From the NCBI GenBank assembly GCA_963965975.1, contig OZ014415.1, positions 8,595,057 through 8,659,056 on the forward strand: DNA of 64,000 bases. The letters are read 5' to 3'. The stretch comes from Xestospongia bergquistia. Taxonomy: Eukaryota > Porifera > Demospongiae > Haplosclerida > Petrosiidae. This document shows, piece by piece, positions 25,680-38,376 of the stretch; position 1 is the first letter of the stretch, and every line of letters begins with the position of its first letter. Made by a program: the position numbers and the translations under genes. A model generated the notes under the pieces. It was not told where the DNA came from. It did no database searches and saw only the letters and a list, made by a program, of their open reading frames with translations.

Positions 25680-28600
25680 ATGGCTTATCCAGTAGTAAGT
25701 TAACACAATATAGTTAATTTTACTTGTAGGAAGTTAATTTGACGTGCACTGGCCTCTCCTTGTCTTCTCTAGGATGCTTTAGCTGGACATATGAGTCAGA
25801 TGAGTATGCAGCCTACTCCTAGAGCTGGAGAAACAGCTCTTTTGGTTAGTAGTACAATGGTAGATTGTTATCTGATATTTGAATGGATGGGTGAACTGTT
25901 TTAATTGTTAGACAAATGGATTGAACCATGTATGGGTAGAGGAATGGATGGATAGATGAATTGTCAAATGGACAGATAGCTGAACAGATGGATTGATACA
26001 AAGGAGACCAATATCCAAATGGACATGTAGTCCAATAGATGGACATATGATATATATTATAGTTAATATATTTGATAAGTAGTCATTATATAACATTATA
26101 ACTTACTATGTTATAGAATTCATGGTTTTAACTACCATGTGACAGTCACATGTGATGTCATAATGATGTCATTGTGTTAAGTAGAGTCATGACAGCATTC
26201 TATCACTATATATAGACACATATCACTTGTAGTCAATACAATTAATATTGTATTGGAGATATAATTACATTATATTAATTTATTTAACAGGCTCTATTTG
26301 GGGAGGGGAACATCATTTCCTTACAGTCAGCTGTAACACGCCAGAATTTACGCATTTATGATGGGGAGGTCCAAGGGACAGGAGGCAATGAAACATTTGG
26401 TAACTAGAGTACTCACGTACTTTTTAATATTATTTTTCTCTTTTTTAGCTCAATTTGTAGTTCATTTACGTCGTCCTAGTGTGGTAGCTTTTCAAAGCCT
26501 GCAAAACTCACTTGACTGGTTAGCAATCTACGAAGGACGCATTATAGGCACAGTAGGTTCCATTGAGTGTTGCCATGACAACAACTTGTTTTCTTTTGTA
26601 GGGTCGTGGTGGTCCTTTTTGTGAATTTTTTGTCAAAGAATTTGGTACTTAAATTTTTTGTCCTGTCTATTGTAATGGATGGATTGATAAAGAAATGGAC
26701 AAATGATTGAGAAATGGACGAATGAATATAGTTTATGACATTAAATCATTAAATGAATGGATGGCAAAAAGTGGAGAAAATGGATTGATGATTTAAATGA
26801 ATGGACAGATGGGAAAATGGACAAGCAGTCAAGACAAATATAATGTCTATTTTATTTATTTTTAGATGGGAAGTTTGTGTTATTAGAGTCAACACAATAT
26901 CCTAATCAACTGGTTGGGCTGTTTCCTGATGGACGAGTTAAGCCTCCTAATGAAGTAACTCCTGATGAAGGGAGGTTTGTACCAGTCGTGCATCAATATG
27001 TGAGTTATAATAATTAATACTAGAAGGTTAATATAGGTCTCTCTCATCTCATACAGGCTAATAGATTTCCTGAAGGAAGTGGACCTCCTCAACAATCTCT
27101 CCCTCCACCTCAAGGAGGATATGGTCAACCTCTACCTGTAGTGTATGGTCCACCTCCTGGAGCATATGGTCACCCTCCTCAAGGTCCACCTCCCGGAGCA
27201 TATGGTCAGCCCCCTCAAGGTCCACCTCCTGGAGCATATGGTCAAGCCCCACTTGGAACATATGGTCAACCTCCTCAAGCTCCACCTCCTGGACCATATG
27301 GTCAACCTCCTCAAGCTCCACCTCCTGGACCATATGGTCAACCCCCTCAAGCTCCACCTCCTGGACCATATGGTCAACCTGGTCAGTCTTTTGGACCTCC
27401 ACAAGAGGGTGCACCACCATCAGTGCTCCCATCTGGATTTCTTGTAACAGTGAGTATTTTAAATGAGTTATAAAATGATGCTTGTAACCTCACAATATAG
27501 GATGCATTCAGACCTGGTAACATTGTACAGTTAATAGCCCGTTCCAATGGTAATCCTCTGTGTATTGCTAGAGGTGATGTCTTTGCTGGAGGACAATATG
27601 GTGTTGCTGACTGTAAGTATCACATGTGACTTGTTATCAATTATTTACTTACCAATCCTTCTATCTTTCTCCATAGCTCAGTGGACAGTTAGCATTGCAG
27701 CAAATAATGGGATTATTTTTCAAAATGTCCACTGGCCAGGATTATATATTTCTATCAGAGGAAAAACAATAACAGCTAAAGTACATTTAGTGCTCATAAA
27801 ATGAAAAAAATCATGTCATTTAACCTCCAGGGCAAAAATGACAAACATTGTCCCTTTAAAGTCCATGTTTTGCCTGACAACTATGTCTATTTTGAGTCTA
27901 TCAATCAACCTGATACGTTCTTGGGCTTCCAAAGTGATGGAAACCCCAGGAAACCAAGAGAGGTAAAACCTAATGAAGGTGACGCCCAATTCTTTGTTCG
28001 GGTTGAGGTAAGCCCCTGTTATACATTGAAGTAATGGATGGAAATCAGGACTAGTCAAGTGGTCTAAGGTCACTTTCCTGTCACTGAAGTTAAGCAACAC
28101 TGAGTAGGAGCATTTATGTGATGGGCAATGCTCAATGTTCTGAGACGATGGTGTGGGCCCAGCACTAGTTCCATAAATTGGGCACCATACATCTAAGTGA
28201 CTTGTTTGCATAGAGGACTCCCCATAACCAGCCCATGGCTGATGGGATTTCCTCTCTAAATATTAGGAAAAAAGGTAATAATAATAGGATGTTCTCCTTT
28301 CCTTTCTTATAGCGACAAAAACATCCTTTTTCAGCTCCCATTGTCACACCATATGGACGTCCATCAATCTTTGTAAGATCAATCTTACATTGTCTGTGTT
28401 TCTATCATTTCATATTATTGTAGGCAATGTTACTTGACCAAGCAGTAGTACAGCTCTTTCTCAGTGGACAAGAACGTTATCTCTCTATTGACCGAAGTGG
28501 CAATGTGAAAACTATTACTAATCCTAACGATGATACAAGTAGGTGTGGTTTGTAACTTGTTATGTTTTATCTTGTTCATGTTAGGTTTCCTAATATGGAA

Positions 28601-29136
28601 GGATCGTGGAATGGGGATTGTTTCTTTACAAAGCTATCTTTTTCCAGGATATCGTATTAGAATGGCTGGGTTTACTGTTAGTGGTAAAGTAAGTCTGTTT
28701 AGTATAGTTCATCTGTTCATTCATCCATCCATTCATCCAGGGAGACCCTGACCTGAACTCTGACTTCCGAGTCAAAGAGAATATTGATAATACAATAACA
28801 TTAGAGTCTGTTACTTGCCCTGGTGGTGTCTTAGGTATTGATATGAAAGGACAAGTTGGATCAAGACTTTCTGTCAACTTAGTGGTAAGAGAAAGAGAGA
28901 GACACACACACACACACACACACACAAAGAGAGAGAGAGAGAAAGAGACAGAGACAAAGAGACAGACAGACAGACAGACAGAGAGTAATATGTATATATT
29001 TTATAGACAATCCAGAAATTTGGTAAAAGCAACACTATTACAAAGTAAGTGATTTATTTAATATTAATATAATAATACTGAATGATATTACTACTGGTCA
29101 CTCACTCTCTCTCTCTCCAGGTCCAGAATTCTTTGA
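25680..29136 (+). CDS. beta-trefoil-like repeat protein with Pro/Gly/Tyr-rich linker
   Basis: I do not recognise a named orthologue. Sixteen exons (first five codons at 25680-25694, last at 29121-29136) sum to 579 residues. Segments such as KFVLLESTQYPNQLVGLF and YVYFESINQPDTFLGFQ have the F/L-E-S...P-x-x-L-G pattern of IL-1/FGF-type beta-trefoil strands. They occur at least twice, followed by further similar modules (YLSIDRSGNV; ITLESVTCPGGVLGID), suggesting three to four trefoil-like domains. Exon 27057-27449 encodes a linker of about 130 residues with repeats of YGQPPQAPPPGP, like the linkers of annexin A7/synexin. There is no signal peptide or membrane segment, so it is probably cytosolic or unconventionally secreted. 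Domain fold is inference. Confidence 0.7.
27130..27385 (+). repeat. coding minisatellite, YGQPPQ-PPPG linker
   Basis: Units of about 36-39 bp (CCTCAAGCTCCACCTCCTGG then a CATATGGTCAACCTCCT part) are repeated about seven times in frame within one exon. Synonymous differences separate units. The linker length may be polymorphic. Confidence 0.8.
28050..28215 (+). mobile_element. candidate SINE with 5S rRNA-like internal region
   Basis: It lies in the intron 28008-28312. TAGTCAAGTGG (28052-28062) fits the RNA polymerase III A-box consensus. Downstream, GAAGTTAAGCA and GATGGG lie about 30 bases apart, the same spacing as the internal control blocks of 5S rRNA genes (GAAGCTAAGCA ... GGATGGG). GC is higher than in flanking introns, and the segment is followed by A-rich sequence. 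It is probably a decayed pol III-derived retroelement, called from motif spacing only. Confidence 0.45.
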
Positions 29137-29467
29137 ATGTTGGTTAAACATAAAACTAACAATGTGTGTTTGTGTTGTCAATATTGTAATGGAAACATTT
29201 TATTACTTTTGTTTATTATTAGAGTCATTTTAATAATAATTAACTAACTTTGATATTATATACAATATTAACATTAACATGATACATATAACATTTGATA
29301 TATAGAACAGTTTATGATATCTGATTGAAACATTTTTGATTTGTTTAAAACATCTCTGAACTGCAATAAGGAAGATACATGAGAATGAGAGAGGATAGGA
29401 ACCAGGATAACAGAATGGGAATGAGGATATTACAAGAGTACAAGTTTCGGTTTATACACACAAACGC
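29137..29467. other. convergent 3' intergenic region
   Basis: AT-rich spacer of 331 bp between the trefoil-like gene and TESK stop codons. It should contain both 3' UTRs. No other signal was seen. Confidence 0.5.
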
Positions 29468-32400
29468 TTAAACACTTTGAAGGTTTGGTGTTGAGCAGCA
29501 AGCACGAGATAACTTTAGGACAGAATTATTCTGACCACAAAGACATCCAACAGTTTTAAAATCATTTTCTTGCTCCGATAATTCAACGACACTCCCACTA
29601 GTACTGACCACACCCACCATTTCAGAGGACTCAAACATATTAAAATGATGTCTACAATTATGTCTCAATTTAGGGCTATGTTCTGGTGATGATAAAGAGC
29701 CTTCTAGAAAATTTACTGATGATCTAAATGGACTTGTTGGAGAGGATGGAAATGATAAAGAGGCACGATGTTGTCTGGCGGGAGAAGGGGGTGGAGCCCA
29801 TGCAAAAGATGGCGAGGGCAATTGAAAAGAAAGTTCAGATGAATCTGAAGCTTGTCTGAAATGATTATTGGGTGGAGTTAGAGGTGTGGTTACAAAACGA
29901 TCAGTGAGAGAGGGAGTCTTGCTAAGTGCCAATCCTTGTTTCCAATACACACCAGGATCAATCCCAGAATCTCCGCCTCCTAATCCACCCCCATTTCGTT
30001 CACCATTATCTTGTACGAGTATGTTCCTACTCGTTAAACTGTGATTACCATCATTTTCTATATTACAACTTCCCTCAAGTAAAGAACAAAGTTGTGAATC
30101 CAAATCAGGACAAGTAGTAGGAACAGGAGAAATGATCTTTGGGAAATCATAAAACCCATCAGTATGGTTCAGGGTATCATGTGTTAACAGTAAAGGTTCT
30201 GATTGTGATGATGAGAGGGAGGTATTAGTACATTTACATTCTTTAGTATCGTTGTCCATACTGTTTAATGTTAAACATATTTCACTAAAAGTAGGTCTGT
30301 CATCTGGGTCCAGCTACAAGGAAAATACATTAGCATATAAAATTTGTATTATATTATTATTACTGTTGATATGTTAGCAGACAAATGTAACTGTTGAGGT
30401 TTGTGTTCCTAGGTCACTGTGTTAAATACTGATGTTTACTAGTATAGAGCTTACTAATGGTAGCTATCCTAGGTCACTGTGGTAAGTACTGATGTTCACT
30501 AGTCTATAGCTTACTAATGGTAGCTATTCCAGGTTACTGTGATAAATACTAATGTTTACTAATAACGTTAATGACAACACCTTAGGTCATGACTCATAAT
30601 AAAATATGGACACAGAAGACTATATAATGATAATTGCAAAATACACAAACAATTACCCAATATATGAAGAAAACGTACATGTACATATACCATATACCAT
30701 ATACATGTACATATACCATATACCATATACATGTACATATACCATATACACGTACATATACCATATACATGTACATATACCATATACTTGTACATACACC
30801 ATGTACACGTACATATACCATATACATGTACATATACCATATACTTGTACATACACCATGTACATATACCATATACCATATACATGTACATATACCATAT
30901 ACCATATACTTGTACATACACCATGTACACGTACATATACCTTATACATGTACATATACCATATACTTGTACATACACCATGTACACGTACATATACCAT
31001 ATACCATTTACATGTAAATATACATGTCCATATATATACTAAACCCAGTTAAGCATGAAATAGGAAGATTTAACTCACCTGACTACATTTCAACATTAGT
31101 TCCCATAACTGTGGTGGGCATCCTTCACATAGCGGCTGTAATCTATCATAATCTACACCAAATTGCTAGAGGAAATAAACCAATTAAATAATTTAAAAGG
31201 AAAAAATATAATTTAATTAGACACCTGTTGTAACCATAGCAACTAGTTACTATAGCAAAATATGGCAGATTTATATCATTGGTTGTTCTAGAACATTCTT
31301 GTGTGTACACTCAAATGTTGAGGTATTAGTTTTACCATATATGGTAAGTGAGAAGGAATGAGGTATTTGTTAATGAGATAGTTATATAAACTAACAATGA
31401 CGTTAATAAATACATTGGGATTACTCATTTGGAAAGATGAATGGATGGAAGACTAATAAGCCCTTACATTGGTCCTTGGTAAGAAGTCAGGATCAGCAGA
31501 CAGTCTAGACACTATTTCCGCTAATACAATTCCAAAAGAAAAAACATCCGCCTACAACAATGATTAAAATACATGTATAGTGGTACATGTTAATATAATA
31601 CCTGTTCACAATATTCTCGTCCTTTTAGACATTCCGGAGCCATCCAAAAGGGACTACCTACAGTCTCTGTGTAACTCCGTCTGAAATAGGCAAAAAGAAT
31701 AAAATGGATGATCAAAGTTTAAAAATGAGTATATGGATGAATGGATGGACTAATGGATGAATGGATGGATGAATGAATGGATTAATGGATGAATGAATGG
31801 ATGAATGAATGGATTAATGGATGAATGGATTAATGGATGAATGAATGGACTAATGGATGAATGAATAGAAGAATGGATGAATGAATGGATTAATGGATGA
31901 ATGAATAGAAGAATGGATGAATGGATGGACTAATGGATGAATAGATAGAAGAATGGATGAATAAATGGATTAATGGATGAATGAATAGAAGAATGGATGA
32001 ATGGATGGACTAATGGATGAATAGATAGAAGAATGGATGAATGAATGGATTAATGGATGAATGAATAGAAGAATGGATGAATGGATGGACTAATGGATGA
32101 ATAGATAGAAGAATGGATGAATGAATGGATTAATGGATGAATGAATAGAAGAATGGATGAATGGATGGATTAATGGATGAATGAATAGAAGAATGGATGA
32201 ATGAATGGATTAATGGATGAATGGACAATGATAACAAATATGGAACAAACAAATGATCTGTAACAAAGACACACACACACACATATATTATCAAAAGGTC
32301 ACTAAATAGAATGTCCTAGTAACATTACGTGTTCTGAAGTCAGACAACAGGTCAACTACAATATCCTATCTAATGATCTATATTGAACTACAATATAATA

Positions 32401-33037
32401 TATTGTAATGTATTCTCTAAAGATTTAAATAACATATAACCACAATAATTTTAAAATGCCTCGTACTTTACACAAGACATAACAAAAATGTACCTATTGT
32501 ACATACTTTGAATACTTACAAACCCACTAAAATTGTTCGGTAATGGACAGATAGATGAATAAATAAATAAATAGAGAGACGAACAAAACAGTTGAGACAT
32601 GATACATCAAACCATATCATGTGACTATCACATGACCTACATATTACATCATAGCTAGTAATACAGAAACCTATCATTTCTAAATGTATATACATGTACA
32701 TGTACATTACAAGCATATGTACGGTATACAAACATTTGTATTGTGTGAGGTAATTTAGTTAGGGTAATATAATAATAATACTCATAGTTATAGATTACTA
32801 ACAATGTCATCAATTTTGGTAACATTGACAATAAACAATGATAAACAATTGATACTCTATTGTATTAATATATAGATATAATTATATAACATTATATGAT
32901 ATTAAATAACATTTAATTATCAAATGTATATCTACCCTTTTATCGATATATCCCTTATCAGACAGCTGGGTACAAGTAATTATAAACAGACAGACAGACA
33001 AACAGACAGACATATAAACAGACAGACAAACAAACAT

Positions 33038-33068
<31 letters not shown>

Positions 33069-35996
33069 TATAAACAGACAGACAAACAAACATACAGACA
33101 GACAGACATATAAACAGACAGACAAACAAACATACAGACAGACAAAGAGACAGACAGACAGATCACCTTTTATGTTTGATTTTTGCTGCTAGACCAAAGT
33201 CAGCTACAACACATCTCATTGTTCCATCTTTCTCTTTCTGTATCAAACAATTCTATTAAGAGATAAAGCATTACATAATAATCATTACATCATAATGACA
33301 TCATTACTGTGTAATGTTTACTACAGTTACAGGTTGTTCGTACAAGTTGTGACAAATTTAATAAGATAATTAGCACCAAATTTTGAGATGCAAATTACTG
33401 AGTTTTCCTTTGCAAACATAAACACACAGTGACATACATTATCTACATATATGACAAAAATGTTAAGATCACACTAAAGTCAATGTATACATAGTTTCTA
33501 TATCAACAATAACTTCCATTGGAATGTAGTAAAGAATTATAAACAACTTTAACTGTCACCAACTATATGACATATACCGTCAGTTAGAGTGAGTAACAAT
33601 GAAATAAGACTATTTTCTATGTGATCGTTATAGACATTAGTTTCTTGTTGATAGTTGTAATATCAATTCAAGGACACTCCTTAATAGAACGATCAATTTA
33701 CATCAATTTACTAAAATATGTCTTAAAAGCCATTTTAATAAATTGATAACAGACATAATCAAGTTTTTAAATTGATTTGTAGTAATACAATTGAATAAAA
33801 CAAGTTTTGAAAACTAGTTTAATTTACTTGTTCATGTCAGACTTCCCCTTTATACCAGTACAAGTATTGCTTCCACCTCCTCAACCACAACTGTTGCAGG
33901 GGAGGTAGTAAGAGGTGATTAATTAAACAGCATCTATTATATGCACCTGCACTAATATATACAAACATACTCCATGAGGAAGCCAGAAAGACTGGACTCA
34001 AATTACAATATGAGTATACTCTAACAATGCCTCAGCTGTAATCACCCCCTCTCTATTTTACGCTGTTGCACGTCTCCTCTCATCCCACACAAGCATATAA
34101 TAAAAGGATGATATTCATGATTCAAAAATACTCAAGCGTGCATTCTGTGGCTAATAGCAGACAACTGGGTGTTGAACTATGAATATGATTAATGTTGCTA
34201 GATAGAGGACTATATTTGTGATAACAAGTAAGGAAGTCATTTTGGTTTTTATTAATGGATACTCATGGTCCATTAAAAAAGAATGTACACTTGTTATTTT
34301 AACAGATAATAACAAAGCAAGCTATACTGTAACACTATAGTTACCTTTGACGTTAGATCTCTGTGGAAGACACCTTTTGAGTGTAGATAAGCCATTCCAC
34401 AGGCAATGTCCTTAGCTAATTTTACTCTCATAGACCATGATAATGGTATCTTGTTATTTTGTAACAACTCCTCTAGATTACCGCCATTAATAAACTAGAA
34501 AAAGGATATGTTTATAGTGTTATTAATAAAAGAAACAGTAGAGTTGTATATTTAAACTGTCTTCACAGAATAGTTTCAATAAAAGCACCTGATATTGTAG
34601 TGGAGTCTATTAATAGTAGTGTCATTATGGTAGGTATATATACTGATGTTCACTAGTCTAGAACTTACTAATAGTAGCTATCCTAGGTCGTTGTGGTAAG
34701 TACTGATGTTTACTAGTCTAAAGCTTACTAATGGTAGCTATCCTAGGTCACTGTAGCAAGTACTGATGTTTACTTGTCTAGAGCTTACTAATGGTAGCTA
34801 TCCTAGGTCACTGTGGTAAGTACTGATGTTTACTAGTCTAGAACGTACTAATGGTAGATGTATCTATCATTAATGTTTACCAGAGCTTCTAATGGAAGCT
34901 TGTAGCTATCTGAACTCACACAGAAACACACACATACAATCTATTGATGAAAACAGATCTGCTGTAGTTAGCTATATATCTCTTTATATACTTTAGTTTC
35001 TAGTATCTTGTCATCAAACAAGTTGGAACAGCTCAAACAATCCTCATTACATTCTGCTCTCATATAACTTTAACTCGAAAGTGCCTTACAAGACTGTGAA
35101 CATAATGCAAATATAGTGAGAATAAACAAGGCTAGAATACGAGGGTAACTACCACGGGGGAACTATTACCATAGTGACATAGGATAGCTACCATTAGTAA
35201 GCTGTAGTAAGTGTCACTAATGCTATGTAATTTAAACATTATTTTGACAATAATACAGGTTAGCTAAAGTGGAAAAACCTGTTTTTGAAGCCATGCAGTT
35301 GATATTTACAGTCTAAATAGATGGTAATTAAGATTTCCTACCTACCTCTGTTAATGCATGCAGTTGTCCTTCATGTACACAAGAACCTTTGAAACTAGAG
35401 ACAGAGAGAGAGAGATAATAACATTACTGTAACATTATATATTATTATATTATTGGAATGGGGGGCAGATAATACCAGCTGGGAGAGTTAACACATGGTG
35501 GAGTCAATCAATACATTTAACTGATAACTCGTCTCTCAATGTGAAATAAATTCCTAGTTTTGCTCAAACTAGTGATCACCTCATAACTCACCCAAGAATG
35601 TTTGGATGTGAAAGACGATTCATAAGTTGTATTTCAGCTAACATCTGTTTGCTGTTCTTTCTAGATTTATTCATTTTTAAAACCATTACTTCTCCAGTGA
35701 CTTTGTGAGTTACCTAACACAATCAGAGAGAGAGAGAGAGAGAGAAGGAAGAGTTAGTTAAAAGATGTGTCTAACTTTATAATACAACTTACCTTGTAGA
35801 CTTCAGCAAAGAATCCTCCACCGATTCTCTCTCGTGTAAAGTCATTCAAACAAGTAAGTTGATAGACAGCATCTCTTACAGCTATATAGGAGGTACTCTT
35901 GGGACGAGCTTTCCTTATTCTGGGGGAGTAATCGCTATCATCACTATCACTGTTAGACGGACTTAGAACGACCTCCATAGCAAAATTGGCCTCCAT
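29468..35996 (-). CDS. TESK: TESK-type dual-specificity kinase
   Basis: TESK kinases belong to the LIMK/TESK family, which phosphorylates cofilin and controls actin. Nine exons (35793-35996, 35592-35713, 35346-35394, 34345-34494, 33167-33252, 31602-31680, 31468-31551, 31079-31165, 29468-30313) sum to 568 residues. Kinase blocks in order: [13 protein letters not shown] (glycine loop), EVMVLKMN (VAIK lysine), [24 protein letters not shown] (the HRDLTSKN form of this family), VADFGLAAK (DFG), [12 protein letters not shown] and [12 protein letters not shown], ending with [12 protein letters not shown] Ser/Pro-rich non-catalytic tail of about 270 residues follows, as in vertebrate TESKs, with PPSPA and SSPEHSP stretches. 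No LIM or PDZ domain precedes the kinase, which separates it from LIMK. Introns are long and repeat-filled. Confidence 0.93.
30410..30565 (+). repeat. 60-bp dispersed repeat, about 2.5 units (TESK intron)
   Basis: It has the same unit as at 12060-12250: ACTGATGTTTACTAGT, GAGCTTACTAATGGTAGCTA and TAGGTCACTGTGGTAAG, with diverged copies. It lies in the intron between TESK exons 8 and 9. Confidence 0.8.
30670..31035. repeat. minisatellite of GTACATATACCATATAC units
   Basis: About twenty units of 17-23 bp alternate variants ending in TACATGTACATATACCATA and TACTTGTACATACACCATG. It is open in several frames on both strands, which produces long spurious ORFs. It lies in a TESK intron. Confidence 0.9.
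31730..32226. repeat. ATGGATGAATGA minisatellite array
   Basis: About 500 bp of four-base-derived repeats combine TGGATGAATGAATGG, TTAATGG and GAATAGAAGAATGG into a higher-order unit of roughly 60-64 bp repeated about six times. Shorter copies of the same word occur near 22500-22620, 25880-26045, 26680-26830 and 40840-40980, always in introns. Confidence 0.9.
32985..33165. repeat. CAGA/CAAACATA microsatellite at TESK exon 5
   Basis: (CAGA)n with an interspersed ACATATAAACAGACAGACA higher-order unit ends directly at the 33167 exon boundary. It gives an open frame on the minus strand that is not a gene. Confidence 0.9.
34620..34865 (+). repeat. 60-bp dispersed repeat, about four units (TESK intron)
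   Basis: This is the longest plus-orientation array of the 60-bp repeat, with units such as CTGTGGTAAGTACTGATGTT plus TACTAGTCTAGAACTTACTA. A degenerate inverted copy lies near 35160-35215 (GGATAGCTACCATTAGTAAG). Confidence 0.85.
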
Positions 35997-36290
35997 TCTA
36001 TTGCCAAATTTTAACTGACTTCTCTCTTCAAATTTAGTTGAAATGCTTGAAACTGTTATTGTTTATCATGCAACACATCTCATAATGCTATCTTGATTGC
36101 AACTATTATAATAATATTCATAGAAATCTTATTAACATCAATAGTTTATTCATTGTCCGAATTGCATTCTTTTAAACAGTAAACAACAATACGCAATACA
36201 ATAGACTATAACTAAGTGGGTGGAGCTTTCTTACATCATCATGGAATGATTAGTATTATTAGATATATTTTATGTAACTGGTTGTGATTC

Positions 36291-38231
<1,941 letters not shown>

Positions 38232-38376
38232 CTTGTTCAGTTACAGCTGCTACTGGTCTTCTTTATCTCTTGAAAAACCTCTTCTATGTAAAATCTCAAT
38301 GGAAGGAGCTGAGTTCAAACGGATTGTTTAGTTACCATAGCAACCGGGTGGAGCTGATCTGGTCTGCAACAACACA
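38232..38376. promoter_or_regulatory. bidirectional promoter region BTBD19 / XRRA1-like
   Basis: 145 bp between divergent start codons. It includes a CCATAGCAACCGG word, a form of the X-box-like CCATNGCAAC bound by RFX factors in cilia genes. Orientation supports promoter function; factor binding is inference. Confidence 0.55.

Noticed and set aside
27058..27447. Antisense and shifted ORFs over the proline-rich linker
   Set aside because: Shadows of the in-frame YGQPPQ repeat; only the plus frame joins spliced exons.
28816..28990. ACAC/GAGA/CAGA run as a possible CRISPR-like or regulatory array
   Set aside because: Simple dinucleotide and tetranucleotide microsatellite in a trefoil-gene intron; no spacer structure.
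30568..31052. Long overlapping ORFs on both strands (up to 148 codons) rich in Tyr/Ile/His
   Set aside because: They are produced by the GTACATATACCATATAC minisatellite, are open in several frames at once and lie inside a TESK intron.
32882..33166. Minus-strand ORF of repeated Cys/Leu/Ser/Val
   Set aside because: Translation of the CAGA microsatellite next to a TESK exon; no non-repeat content.
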